Positions 7,737-15,215 of a stretch of DNA of 27,256 nt are shown here, piece by piece. Position numbers and translations under genes: made by a program. This DNA is from an uncultured Capnocytophaga sp. (lineage in GTDB: Bacteria > Bacteroidota > Bacteroidia > Flavobacteriales > Flavobacteriaceae). Within the stretch, counting starts at the first letter, position 1. Each line of letters begins with the position of its first letter. The stretch lies in contig NZ_CALHGG010000014.1 of NCBI RefSeq assembly GCF_938029845.1, forward strand, positions 1 to 27,256. Reading direction: 5' to 3'. The notes beneath the pieces were generated by a model. The model was not told the DNA's origin. It did not search any database and saw only the letters and a list, made by a program, of their open reading frames with translations.

Positions 7737-7793
7737 GCTATAAATGACAATTTTTTGAAATTAAGCAGATTATTACCTATTCTTATTCCAATC

Positions 7794-8777
7794 CTAAGCA
7801 GGATATTTAAGTAAAAAGTTATAAAGTTCTTGAGCACTATAAAGAGTATCCCCCATATCTATATAAAGGGAATGAGGTGGGTTTGTTTGTAGATAACGCT
7901 GAAGAAAATGGGTAAGTACCTCTTTGCCAAAATCCGCATTACTATATTCTACTAAGAAACATTCAGGTTTCTCTAAGGGAATATCTGCACGCTCTTCCTT
8001 GGAGAGGGCTCTTAAAAGGCGATTGTTTCTGACAAATTGTGTCCAGTGACGAGTTCCTTTTTTGTGAAATGTATGAATGGTAATGTGGCGATAAGTCCCA
8101 TAAAAATCAAGTCCTTCAAGATAGGAAGTAATACTGATTTCTTTCTCTTGAAAGAAGAGCATGATTGAAGGTTTTAAAGGGGTATCCGTCTGTGGGAGTT
8201 GTAGCTGTTCTTTCCATCTGTGTAAGATTTTGAGTAGTAATGCTCTGTTCTTTTTTAGCTTGATAAAAGTAGGTAGCTTCGCCACTATAGTCATTCCCTC
8301 TCGTTCACGTAGGTCAGAGGTTATATAGTCCTCCATTAGCAGTAGGTGGGTGATATTCCTAGCCCAAAAGAGGTGTCCTCGTACATTTTCTTGGAAGTAG
8401 TAGGGTAAGCCAAAGACATCATCGCACTGAAGCCCACTATCTTGGGTTGGGAAAGATTCATAATAGGTTTCATAACGTGGCTTTACCTCATACACTTCAT
8501 GGCAATGAGGACATGAGACCTTGATAAGCTCACTTTTTTCTTTAAGTCCTTTCTGTGAGTGCCTAATAGGGGTACCACAATTGGGGCAATTAAGGACAGT
8601 AATTGCTTCAAAATATTGCAGATCCTCTTGAGAAGTATGAAAAGAGCAGCATGAGCATTGTACAACGGCTCCTTCTTGGGTATTATAGGTAACATGTGCA
8701 GCTTCCTGACATTCAGGGCAAGTTACCCATAGAGGTTCTTTCCAAATAGGAATATATTTTTCAGTGTAACGCTTCAT
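7794..8777 (-). CDS. TFIIB-type zinc-ribbon-containing protein
   Basis: A 327-aa cytoplasmic protein of unknown function. The N-terminal 100 residues carry four cysteine pairs that would make two zinc ribbons: C20/C23 with C41/C44, and C64/C67 with C89/C92. A middle block (GLPYYFQENVRGHLFWARNI, then HLLLMEDYITSDLRE and LPTFIKLKKNR) resembles a region I recall from proteobacterial proteins annotated as TFIIB-type zinc-ribbon proteins (their version has LWAYN...HL...LRE). The C-terminal third is unassigned. I start at the ATG at 8777; the reading frame extends upstream to a TTG at 8873, but that stretch is hydrophobic and overlaps the previous gene. It lies 53 bases downstream of the 97-aa gene, at the distal end of the mutS2-cdaA gene set. 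Confidence 0.7.
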   Translation of the reverse strand: MKRYTEKYIPIWKEPLWVTCPECQEAAHVTYNTQEGAVVQCSCCSFHTSQEDLQYFEAITVLNCPNCGTPIRHSQKGLKEKSELIKVSCPHCHEVYEVKPRYETYYESFPTQDSGLQCDDVFGLPYYFQENVRGHLFWARNITHLLLMEDYITSDLREREGMTIVAKLPTFIKLKKNRALLLKILHRWKEQLQLPQTDTPLKPSIMLFFQEKEISITSYLEGLDFYGTYRHITIHTFHKKGTRHWTQFVRNNRLLRALSKEERADIPLEKPECFLVEYSNADFGKEVLTHFLQRYLQTNPPHSLYIDMGDTLYSAQELYNFLLKYPA

Positions 8778-8830
8778 TAGTAGGCAAAAAGTAAAACGAA
8801 CAAGTATTATTACTGATTTTGTCACAGAAA

Positions 8831-9124
8831 TTACATAAAGAAAGAAAAATGTATCATTTCTCTTCCTGTCCAAGCTGACAATATAGAAATCCTACATACC
8901 TTTTCTCCATCTCTTTCTTCCCAAAAGGTACGAATTTCATCAATATCTTCATTAAGGTAATTTTCAAAAGATAATTGAAAGATATTTAGGAAAGAATAGG
9001 TTGCTCTTTCTTCTTTGTAATCCTTTAAGGTTAGTTTTAATACATTGTTTTGATAAGATAATTCAACTACTTGACCATCAGGATAGGAGGGCATTTTATT
9101 AGTGCCTAAAAATAAAGTATCCAT
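8831..9124 (-). CDS. hypothetical protein, 97 aa
   Basis: I do not recognise this family. The protein is small and soluble with no signal peptide. It has a beta-rich first half (QVVELSYQNNVLKLTLKDYK) and an acidic middle (YLNEDIDEIRTFWEERDGE). It ends in HFSFFM. It starts 21 bases after the PspC-like gene stop and is followed at 53 bases by the zinc-ribbon gene, which suggests co-transcription. The only functional hint is its place in the cdaA/mutS2 gene set. Confidence 0.65.
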   Translation of the reverse strand: MDTLFLGTNKMPSYPDGQVVELSYQNNVLKLTLKDYKEERATYSFLNIFQLSFENYLNEDIDEIRTFWEERDGEKVCRISILSAWTGREMIHFSFFM

Positions 9125-9145
9125 TTTTAAATTCTCCCTAAAAAG

Positions 9146-9373
9146 TTACAAATCAAACACAGAGCTACGCTTTCTGCGAATTAGGTCTTTGATCTTGAGG
9201 GCGAAAGCGAAGGCGAAATAAAGCCCAAAGCCTGCTCCAAAGATAAAACTAATATAGATAAAGAATAGGCGGACATACTTCACTCGTAGGCCAAGACGCT
9301 CCGCTAAGCGGGTGGAGACATTGAAACCATTGCGTTCAAAGAAGATACGTATGGAGGTAAAGGTTGTGTTCAT
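9146..9373 (-). CDS. PspC-domain-like small membrane protein
   Basis: A 75-aa inner-membrane protein. The segment RLAERLGLRVKYVRLFFIYI, then a glycine-containing hydrophobic stretch (FIFGAGFGLYFAFAFAL, about 42-60), follows the PspC pattern, in which an amphipathic helix with a conserved V-R-L precedes one or two membrane helices. The tail is basic (KIKDLIRRKRSS). PspC in proteobacteria takes part in the phage-shock membrane-stress response, but isolated PspC-like proteins in Bacteroidetes have no settled role. The gene starts 3 bases after the DUF2851 stop codon, so translation is probably coupled. Confidence 0.72.
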   Translation of the reverse strand: MNTTFTSIRIFFERNGFNVSTRLAERLGLRVKYVRLFFIYISFIFGAGFGLYFAFAFALKIKDLIRRKRSSVFDL

Positions 9374-9376
9374 AGG

Positions 9377-10654
9377 TTACTTTTTTAGGAGGGCTTGACC
9401 TACTTGGCAGGCCATACAAGCATGTTTGTTACAATATTTCTTATATAGCTGGAGAATAGCTTGGCTTTCTAAGGCATTGGTATTGGGCAAAAGGAGCTTT
9501 TCCCAACGCTCCAATATGCTATTGTGTTCAGGAGGTGTAGCACGCATCTTAGCTTTACAGTCGGCTAAGGTATCTTTGCCTCGAGAATGGGCAAAAGCAT
9601 ATTGCATGGGAATAATTGTATTGATCCACAAGTTGGCTATCTGTGCGGGGGTGATGCGCTTGCTGCTTTCCTTACTTTCCTTGCCAAAAGAAAAATGGTT
9701 TTTCCAATAGGGGGATGGGGTAATCTTCACAAATAGGTCAAGGGCTTGTTCATAGGAATCCAAAGACATACATTGATTAAAAAGAGAAAGTTCCTCATGA
9801 TATAGTGCCGCTATCTGAGCTAAGCGAATAGTAGGGAAGTTGGGTGGTCGCAGTTTGGCAAACTGTACCTTGAACAAGGCAGGAGGCAATGTGTACTTAT
9901 GCACCAAATATTGGTATTCCTGCTGCAAAGAGCGGTAGTAAGGGCAATTGATGTCTGCTGCCTCCAAAAGGCGTAACTGTCCCATAAGGAGTGCTTCCAG
10001 TTGGGTAAGGTCGTGCATCTGCTTACGGATTACGGAAAAGGGGAGTTGCTTGCCCGCTTCCCAGAAAGCTTCTCCGTTGATATTGCCCCCAAAGCTACTG
10101 AGTAGCCGTAGGAAAAAGACCGCTTCCCAATCTTGTTGAGTCTGTTCTAATAGTTCAAAGATAGGTTGGGCTTTCTCCTTAAGTCGTTCAGTATATAGAT
10201 GATCTAACCAATTGGTAATAAGATGATTAGATAACGTATTTATTTGTTTTTCGCAAGGGATAAAGGAAGCCTGAGACTGTTGTAAGTGTGTATATTTCTC
10301 TACCAAATCGGGGGAGATAATCGTTTTGAGTTCCAAGGTAGGAATGATATTCTGCTGAAAGTCAAACACCTCAACGTCGTGTTCCCAGACCACATGGAGA
10401 ATTACATTCCCATAGGCGGGATCCTCTTCGTGATGATGCGCATACCACTGAGAAGAAGCCGTATGTAGTTCCACATTGCCTGCCCACTGGAGCTTACCTA
10501 TACGCAGGCGTGCATTGAAAAAGTCAGGGCCGCCATAAGGGTTGGTCTCCCCATAGGAAAGAATATCCAGCCGTTCCCCATTGGAAAGAGATAGGGGAGC
10601 GGTAGGCAGCAGGTGCTGGCCCCAAAGGTATTGTAGGAAATCCTCACGTATCAT
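9377..10654 (-). CDS. DUF2851 family protein
   Basis: A 425-aa cytoplasmic protein of a Bacteroidetes family without known function. The conserved N-terminus includes FLQYLWGQHLL, GGPDFFNARLRIG and GNVELHTASSQWYAHHHEEDP. This spacing of PDF and E-L-H resembles a PD-(D/E)xK nuclease-type core, which is only my inference. The middle is helical, and the C-terminus has a cysteine cluster (CNKHACMACQ) that could bind a metal or an iron-sulfur cluster. Its ATG overlaps the cdaA TGA (ATGA at 10651-10654), so it is translationally coupled to the diadenylate cyclase. The PspC-like gene follows after 3 bases. Confidence 0.85.
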   Translation of the reverse strand: MIREDFLQYLWGQHLLPTAPLSLSNGERLDILSYGETNPYGGPDFFNARLRIGKLQWAGNVELHTASSQWYAHHHEEDPAYGNVILHVVWEHDVEVFDFQQNIIPTLELKTIISPDLVEKYTHLQQSQASFIPCEKQINTLSNHLITNWLDHLYTERLKEKAQPIFELLEQTQQDWEAVFFLRLLSSFGGNINGEAFWEAGKQLPFSVIRKQMHDLTQLEALLMGQLRLLEAADINCPYYRSLQQEYQYLVHKYTLPPALFKVQFAKLRPPNFPTIRLAQIAALYHEELSLFNQCMSLDSYEQALDLFVKITPSPYWKNHFSFGKESKESSKRITPAQIANLWINTIIPMQYAFAHSRGKDTLADCKAKMRATPPEHNSILERWEKLLLPNTNALESQAILQLYKKYCNKHACMACQVGQALLKK

Positions 10655-11436
10655 TTGGAAAGGGCTTCGGTTAGGATAGCAACCAGCTCACTATCGGAGC
10701 TATAGGGAACAAACTCACTATTGTTGATATAAGATATTTTTCCTGTCTCTTCGGAAACTACCAAGGCTAAGGCATCGGTTTTTTCAGTGATAGAGACTGC
10801 CGCACGGTGTCTGAGCCCATATTCCTTAGGGATCACACTCTGGCCTACAACAGGAAGAATCACACGGGTAGCCACAATAAAACCATCTTGAACGACAATA
10901 GCTCCATCATGCAACGGGCTATTTTTATAGAAAATACTCTCTAAAATAGGTTGGTTTAGCTCTATATTCATTTTGTCGCCTGTGGAGCGTACAAACTCTA
11001 AGGATTGGTTGCGTTCCAAGATAATGAGAGCTCCTGTACGTTCGTCCCCCATCTTACGGCAGGCAGAAACAAGGGTCTCACACATGTGGAAAATAGTTGT
11101 ATCCTCCGATGTCTTCTTCAGAGAAAGTTTCTTAAGTAAGTTTTTGCTCTTGAGGACATTGGTAGAGCCCAATACCAAGAGGAACTTGCGGATCTCCTGC
11201 TGGAAAACGACAATGAGGGCAAAGAATCCCACATTGATAAACTGACCTAAGATACTACTAACCAGCTCCATCTTGACAATCACGGTAAGTTTCCAAATGA
11301 CAAAGATGATCACGATACCCAAAAAGATACTAATAGCTACCGTACCCTTGAGCAGGCGATAGATGTAGTACAACATCAGTCCTACCAAGACGATGTCCAA
11401 TAAATCTACAAATTTGAAGTTTAGAAAGTCAAGCAC
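10651..11436 (-). CDS. cdaA: diadenylate cyclase CdaA
   Basis: A 261-aa membrane enzyme that condenses two ATP into the second messenger cyclic di-AMP. Three predicted membrane helices lie within the first 80 residues. The DAC domain follows with the two diagnostic motifs, DGA (177-179, in LHDGAIV) and RHR (209-211, in GLRHRAAV). It starts with GTG at 11436; no in-frame ATG lies upstream, and the N-terminus MLDFLNFKF aligns with the usual CdaA start. An AATTGTTAATTGT repeat sits just before the start. In other phyla CdaA is partnered by CdaR and GlmM; neither is here. The neighbours are a lipoprotein upstream and, overlapping by 4 bases, DUF2851. Confidence 0.93.
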   Translation of the reverse strand: MLDFLNFKFVDLLDIVLVGLMLYYIYRLLKGTVAISIFLGIVIIFVIWKLTVIVKMELVSSILGQFINVGFFALIVVFQQEIRKFLLVLGSTNVLKSKNLLKKLSLKKTSEDTTIFHMCETLVSACRKMGDERTGALIILERNQSLEFVRSTGDKMNIELNQPILESIFYKNSPLHDGAIVVQDGFIVATRVILPVVGQSVIPKEYGLRHRAAVSITEKTDALALVVSEETGKISYINNSEFVPYSSDSELVAILTEALSK

Positions 11437-11442
11437 TTTTAT

Positions 11443-11462
11443 AATTGTTAATTGTTAATTGT
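11443..11462. repeat. AATTGTTAATTGTTAATTGT leader repeat upstream of cdaA
   Basis: Two and a half tandem copies of AATTGTT, starting 7 bases upstream of the cdaA GTG. The motif matches the one in front of panB (3555-3581). It lies in the 41-base interval between the lipoprotein stop and cdaA. Confidence 0.65.
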
Positions 11463-11477
11463 AAGATATTGGTTATC

Positions 11478-12098
11478 TTAGTCATTGATCATTATTCTTG
11501 AGATAGGACCATCGGTTTGCTGATGTAGTGTTGTATAATAAATATCTACAAACTGCTGGAAGGTCATATCTCCACTGAAAATCCAAATATAAAAAACATT
11601 CTTATACACGCCAAACTCGCTCCAAGGTGTTTTTTCTCCTTTGTTTTCTTTCAGTCGAAAGCCGTCAGGATATACATATATAGGGGTATTCCCATATTCG
11701 GACATCTTCTGCGGGTCATAGGGGAGGAGGGTCAGGTTGGTCACGTCCATAAAACCTAAACGATTATGAGACATATCAGCCAAGGAACAATAAAGGTGTG
11801 CGTCAGGATCACTATGCGGGTTGCGAGGGTTTGTCCGTTTCTCTTGTAGTTTGATAAAAAGCGGGGCTACCTTGCTAAGCTTATTACGCTTATCAACATG
11901 GAGCACCCAGTTGGTGGAGCTAATCAGACCATTGGCGTTGAGCTTAGCCTCTCCCGTTGGTTCCTCATAGGAGATATACACCTGAGAGTAATCCTCCACA
12001 GAAGTGATCTCGACATCTTCCACTTGTGGAAGTTGCATTTGTTTTTTCTGACACCCTAAGAGTAATAGGGTAGCTAAAATAATGATATAACGACTCAT
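11478..12098 (-). CDS. hypothetical lipoprotein
   Basis: A 206-aa lipoprotein. The signal sequence is MSRYIIILATLLLLGC with a good lipobox (LLLGC, Cys16), so the mature protein is envelope-anchored. The mature part begins QKKQMQLPQVEDVEI and includes SSTNWVLHVDKRNKLSKVAPLF and YVYPDGFRLKEN. I recognise no named domain. The gene starts 5 bases after the mutS2 stop and precedes cdaA by 41 bases, so it bridges the two. A link to c-di-AMP signalling or envelope homeostasis is guilt by association only. Confidence 0.75.
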   Translation of the reverse strand: MSRYIIILATLLLLGCQKKQMQLPQVEDVEITSVEDYSQVYISYEEPTGEAKLNANGLISSTNWVLHVDKRNKLSKVAPLFIKLQEKRTNPRNPHSDPDAHLYCSLADMSHNRLGFMDVTNLTLLPYDPQKMSEYGNTPIYVYPDGFRLKENKGEKTPWSEFGVYKNVFYIWIFSGDMTFQQFVDIYYTTLHQQTDGPISRIMIND

Positions 12099-12103
12099 AG
12101 CGA

Positions 12104-14278
12104 TTATTTTTTCTTTACTTTTTCTACCAATTCCAACTGAGAGAGGGCTGTGAGGGTGGTAAAGAAACCATAATTAATCAGTGCCTTGTCTTTCTCAATC
12201 TTATCAATCACCCCAACGGATTTGCTATCCTTAATACGTACGCGATCGCCCTCTTTTAAGGCCTGTAATTGAGCTATTTTTTCCTGTTTTTGAGAGTGTT
12301 CGCGTGCTTTTTTCTCTATTTTCTTCTGTTGGCGAACGGCTTCTATTTCCTTGTGTAACTGCTCTTGGGCAAGTTTCTTTTGAGCTTCTTCCGCTTCTTT
12401 TTCCTTTTTGCTCTTGGCTTTTCGCTTGCTGTTTTCCGTCTCCACTATCTTGAGAAATTCAGCAATAAGAGGGCGCCGTTTCTTATCCTCAAAATAACGC
12501 TCCGCTATTTCATTGATCTTGTTACCCAGATAGATAAATTTCTGATTCTGGTCATAAAGCTCCTGATAAGAGGTAAGTTTGCTTTGTATCTTGTTGTTGA
12601 GTGTTTCCAAGCGCTTAGCCTCCTCACGGGTTTTCTCCTCTTCTTCCTTAAGCGAGGAAGTCGTTTTCTCCATCTGCGAACGCTCTTTTTGTAGCTTAGC
12701 GATAGTAGCATCAAAACGAACTTTGCCTTTCTCTATACGCTTTTTGGCGCGGTTAATCAGGCTATAAGGAATGCCATTCTTCTGAGCTACCTCAAAGGTA
12801 AAGGAGCTACCTGCTTCCCCTACAATGAGTTTGTAGATAGGTTCCAAGGTCTTATCATTGAAAAGCATATTGGCATTGGTAGCGTAAGGGAGTTCGTTAG
12901 CCAATATTTTCAAGTTGGCATAGTGAGTTGTAATCACCCCGAAAGCCTTTCGGTGATAGAACTCTTCTAAGAATATTTCTGCCAAAGCCCCTCCAAGTTC
13001 TGGGTCACTTCCTGTTCCAAACTCATCAATAAGGAAAAGGGTCGTCTCATTGCATTTTCTCAAGAAATAATTCATATTTTTGAGACGATAGCTATAGGTA
13101 CTCAGGTGATTTTCAATAGATTGATTATCCCCTATATCGGTTAGGATATGGGTGAAGATAGGTAATCTGCTCAAGCGGTGGACAGGAAGAAGTAAGCCTG
13201 TTTGGAACATCAGTTGCAGTAGCCCAATAGTCTTGAGGGTAATACTCTTTCCCCCTGCATTAGGACCTGAAATGACGATAATACGTTGCTGGTCATCCAA
13301 GCGAATGGTTTGTGGGAAAGTTTGTTTGCCTTTTTTAGCATTGCTTAGGAAAAGTAAAGGATGATAAGCCTCCCGAAGCTCCAACACTCGCTCTTGAGTG
13401 AATTCAGGCAAGAGAGAATGGGTTTCTTTGGCAAAATACGCTTTTGCAGCGATTACATCTATCCCGACTAAGTAATCCTGCTCTTGGGAGAGTAGCTCGG
13501 CAAAAGGGCGTAAAGTATTGGTAAGTCGGAGCAAAATCCGCCTTATCTCCTCTCTCTCCTCATGGAGTAAGTGAGAGAGTTCGCGCGAATATTGTTCGGT
13601 AACCAAAGGCTCTATATAAATGATACTTCCTGTCTTAGAACTTCCCAGTACAGTACCCCGTACCTTGCGCTTATAGGTAGCTTTGACTGCCAATACACGT
13701 CTATTTTCCACTACCGTCTCACGAATATCATCCAAATAATCCAAAGCATTGTATTCGGAGAGGGCACGGGAGAAACTTTGGTTAATTTTCCCCTTGAGTG
13801 TTCCTATTTCAGTGCGTACTTGGTAGAGCTTTTCAGAGGCATCGGACTTGATTTCACCAAACTTATCCAAGACACTATCAATAGCTCCGATGATCTCTTC
13901 CGTATAGGGAATATCTTCAGAAAGTGTAGCCAAAGTAGGGTAGTAGTCCAAAAACTTCTTGAAAAACAACAGATGAGCATTGACCGTCAGGCTCAACGCA
14001 CGTATTTTGGCAAACGAATGCGGTTCTAACAAACTATTTTCTATCCCTAAGAAGCGAATTTCATGGTCAATCTCCTCAAAGTTATGAGAAGGGATATAGT
14101 TTTGTGTCTCCAAGGAGGTTAGGTACTCATTGGTTTGGTGTAGGAGTGTAGTGATCACCTCCCTATTAATCAAAGGCTTTAGCGCAAGTACCTTCTCCTT
14201 TCCTTTGGGAGTGAGAGTGTGCGCGGCAACTAAAGCTAAAAGGGTAGGGAATTCTAAGTCCTCCAGAGTCTTTTTCAT
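12104..14278 (-). CDS. MutS2-family ATPase lacking the Smr domain
   Basis: A 724-aa MutS2-type protein. The start at 14278 (MKKTLEDLEFPTLL) is the first ATG; a TTG five codons upstream lies within a tandem repeat and is unlikely. Residues to about 300 form the core/clamp region. The ABC-type ATPase has Walker A GPNAGGKS (338-345) and Walker B LFLIDEFGTGSDPE (about 414-427). A long charged coiled coil covers about 500-655. The protein ends with a KOW-like module (KEGDRVRIKDSKSVGVIDKI) and a basic tail. The C-terminal Smr nuclease domain of Firmicutes MutS2 is absent. MutS2 proteins act on branched DNA or rescue collided ribosomes in other bacteria; which applies here is unknown. It heads the lipoprotein-cdaA-DUF2851 set. 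Confidence 0.9.
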   Translation of the reverse strand: MKKTLEDLEFPTLLALVAAHTLTPKGKEKVLALKPLINREVITTLLHQTNEYLTSLETQNYIPSHNFEEIDHEIRFLGIENSLLEPHSFAKIRALSLTVNAHLLFFKKFLDYYPTLATLSEDIPYTEEIIGAIDSVLDKFGEIKSDASEKLYQVRTEIGTLKGKINQSFSRALSEYNALDYLDDIRETVVENRRVLAVKATYKRKVRGTVLGSSKTGSIIYIEPLVTEQYSRELSHLLHEEREEIRRILLRLTNTLRPFAELLSQEQDYLVGIDVIAAKAYFAKETHSLLPEFTQERVLELREAYHPLLFLSNAKKGKQTFPQTIRLDDQQRIIVISGPNAGGKSITLKTIGLLQLMFQTGLLLPVHRLSRLPIFTHILTDIGDNQSIENHLSTYSYRLKNMNYFLRKCNETTLFLIDEFGTGSDPELGGALAEIFLEEFYHRKAFGVITTHYANLKILANELPYATNANMLFNDKTLEPIYKLIVGEAGSSFTFEVAQKNGIPYSLINRAKKRIEKGKVRFDATIAKLQKERSQMEKTTSSLKEEEEKTREEAKRLETLNNKIQSKLTSYQELYDQNQKFIYLGNKINEIAERYFEDKKRRPLIAEFLKIVETENSKRKAKSKKEKEAEEAQKKLAQEQLHKEIEAVRQQKKIEKKAREHSQKQEKIAQLQALKEGDRVRIKDSKSVGVIDKIEKDKALINYGFFTTLTALSQLELVEKVKKK

Positions 14279-14280
14279 AA

Positions 14281-14307
14281 TGACAAGTGACAAGTGACAA
14301 GTGACAA
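14281..14307. repeat. tandem heptamer (TGACAAG) before mutS2
   Basis: Three perfect copies of TGACAAG and a fourth lacking its last base, in the leader directly 5' of the mutS2 ATG with 2 bases between. The rest of 14308-14452 is very A+T rich and shows no gene or convincing promoter. Confidence 0.85.
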
Positions 14308-14452
14308 ATTTTTATAATATATAAGCCATTCTCACTTAATTTAATGTGTTTTTAAATTCTAAATTTACAAATGTTCTATAAATAAAATTTCTGTAAAATA
14401 TTTTTAGTTTTTATTTTGCAAAACAACTGTTTTTGCATAGATAGTCAATAGC

Positions 14453-15154
14453 TTAGTAGACAAGTTCAGTTACTTTTCTACCTTTGTAGACCCCTCTTTC
14501 AATCTGCCAACAAACCTTATAAGGGCGATCAGCATAATTATTATTCGCAACTATATAGAGAATATCGCTTTCCTTGTCATAATAGACGGAATTATGGTCT
14601 GTAAGGAAAGTAGGTTCATACAAATCGCTATAAGCATCTTTGGGAAGAGATACTTGTTTTCCGTGAATGTTTATTACAATACTCCTATATTCTGTAGTTG
14701 GCATTTTACCATCATTACCATAGAGAAGCGCAGGATCATCTATTACTTCTATTCCAGTGGAAGAATCCTTGAAATATTTGAATGAATGTTTGCTCTTGTC
14801 AAACTTACCAGAAGTAAGGATGACTTGAATTTCTTTTCCTTCAAAGACAATAGTATTTCCTTTGGCAATACCTTTGGCTATTATAGGGAATTTATGTATC
14901 CACTTGACTCTATCATTATAGATATACCCTTCCTCATCGGTATAAATCCAATTGCCATCGGTTGCCTTATCGTAATTATATACAAAGACAATGGTCTTGT
15001 TATTGAGCCTTTTGAGTACCTTACTTTGGGCACTTTTTCCTTCTCGTACATTTACATAACCATCTTTGTCATTGATTACCGCAAAGGCTTCTTCCTGAGC
15101 TCGAACAAAAGCAAACTGACAAAAAAATAGAAAAACTAAGAATTGTTTCTTCAT
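14453..15154 (-). CDS. SH3-domain exported protein, copy B
   Basis: A 233-aa secreted or periplasmic protein. The signal peptide is MKKQFLVFLFFCQFAFVRAQ with cleavage after AQ likely. Residues about 23-90 form a bacterial SH3 (SH3b) domain: AVINDKDGYVNVRE, SKVLKRLNN, GNWIYTDEEGYIYNDRV. The remainder (about 95-233) shares with its neighbour the blocks IAKGNTIVFEGKEIQV and CWQIERGVYKGRKV, and has no name I can give. It is a paralogue of the gene at 15216-15914, about two-thirds identical by eye. SH3b domains often bind peptidoglycan or mediate protein contacts; here the role is unknown. It is the last gene of the cysS unit. Confidence 0.78.
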   Translation of the reverse strand: MKKQFLVFLFFCQFAFVRAQEEAFAVINDKDGYVNVREGKSAQSKVLKRLNNKTIVFVYNYDKATDGNWIYTDEEGYIYNDRVKWIHKFPIIAKGIAKGNTIVFEGKEIQVILTSGKFDKSKHSFKYFKDSSTGIEVIDDPALLYGNDGKMPTTEYRSIVINIHGKQVSLPKDAYSDLYEPTFLTDHNSVYYDKESDILYIVANNNYADRPYKVCWQIERGVYKGRKVTELVY

Positions 15155-15215
15155 AATAATAAGTTTTTAGTTAGGACTATAAAAAGTTTAGTCTAAGAGA
15201 TGTGATATTTATATT

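Noticed and set aside
8778..8873. A 32-residue N-terminal extension of the zinc-ribbon protein starting at a TTG, which would add a hydrophobic segment.
   Set aside because: It overlaps the upstream 97-aa gene, and an ATG at 8777 directly precedes the conserved part.
13571..14029. A 152-aa plus-strand frame opposite mutS2.
   Set aside because: Antisense to the MutS2 core; no start signal or promoter.
14417..14437. An inverted repeat, TGCAAAA/TTTTGCA, after SH3 copy B as a terminator.
   Set aside because: Only 7 A/T-rich pairs, and the minus strand continues with A-rich and not T-rich sequence.
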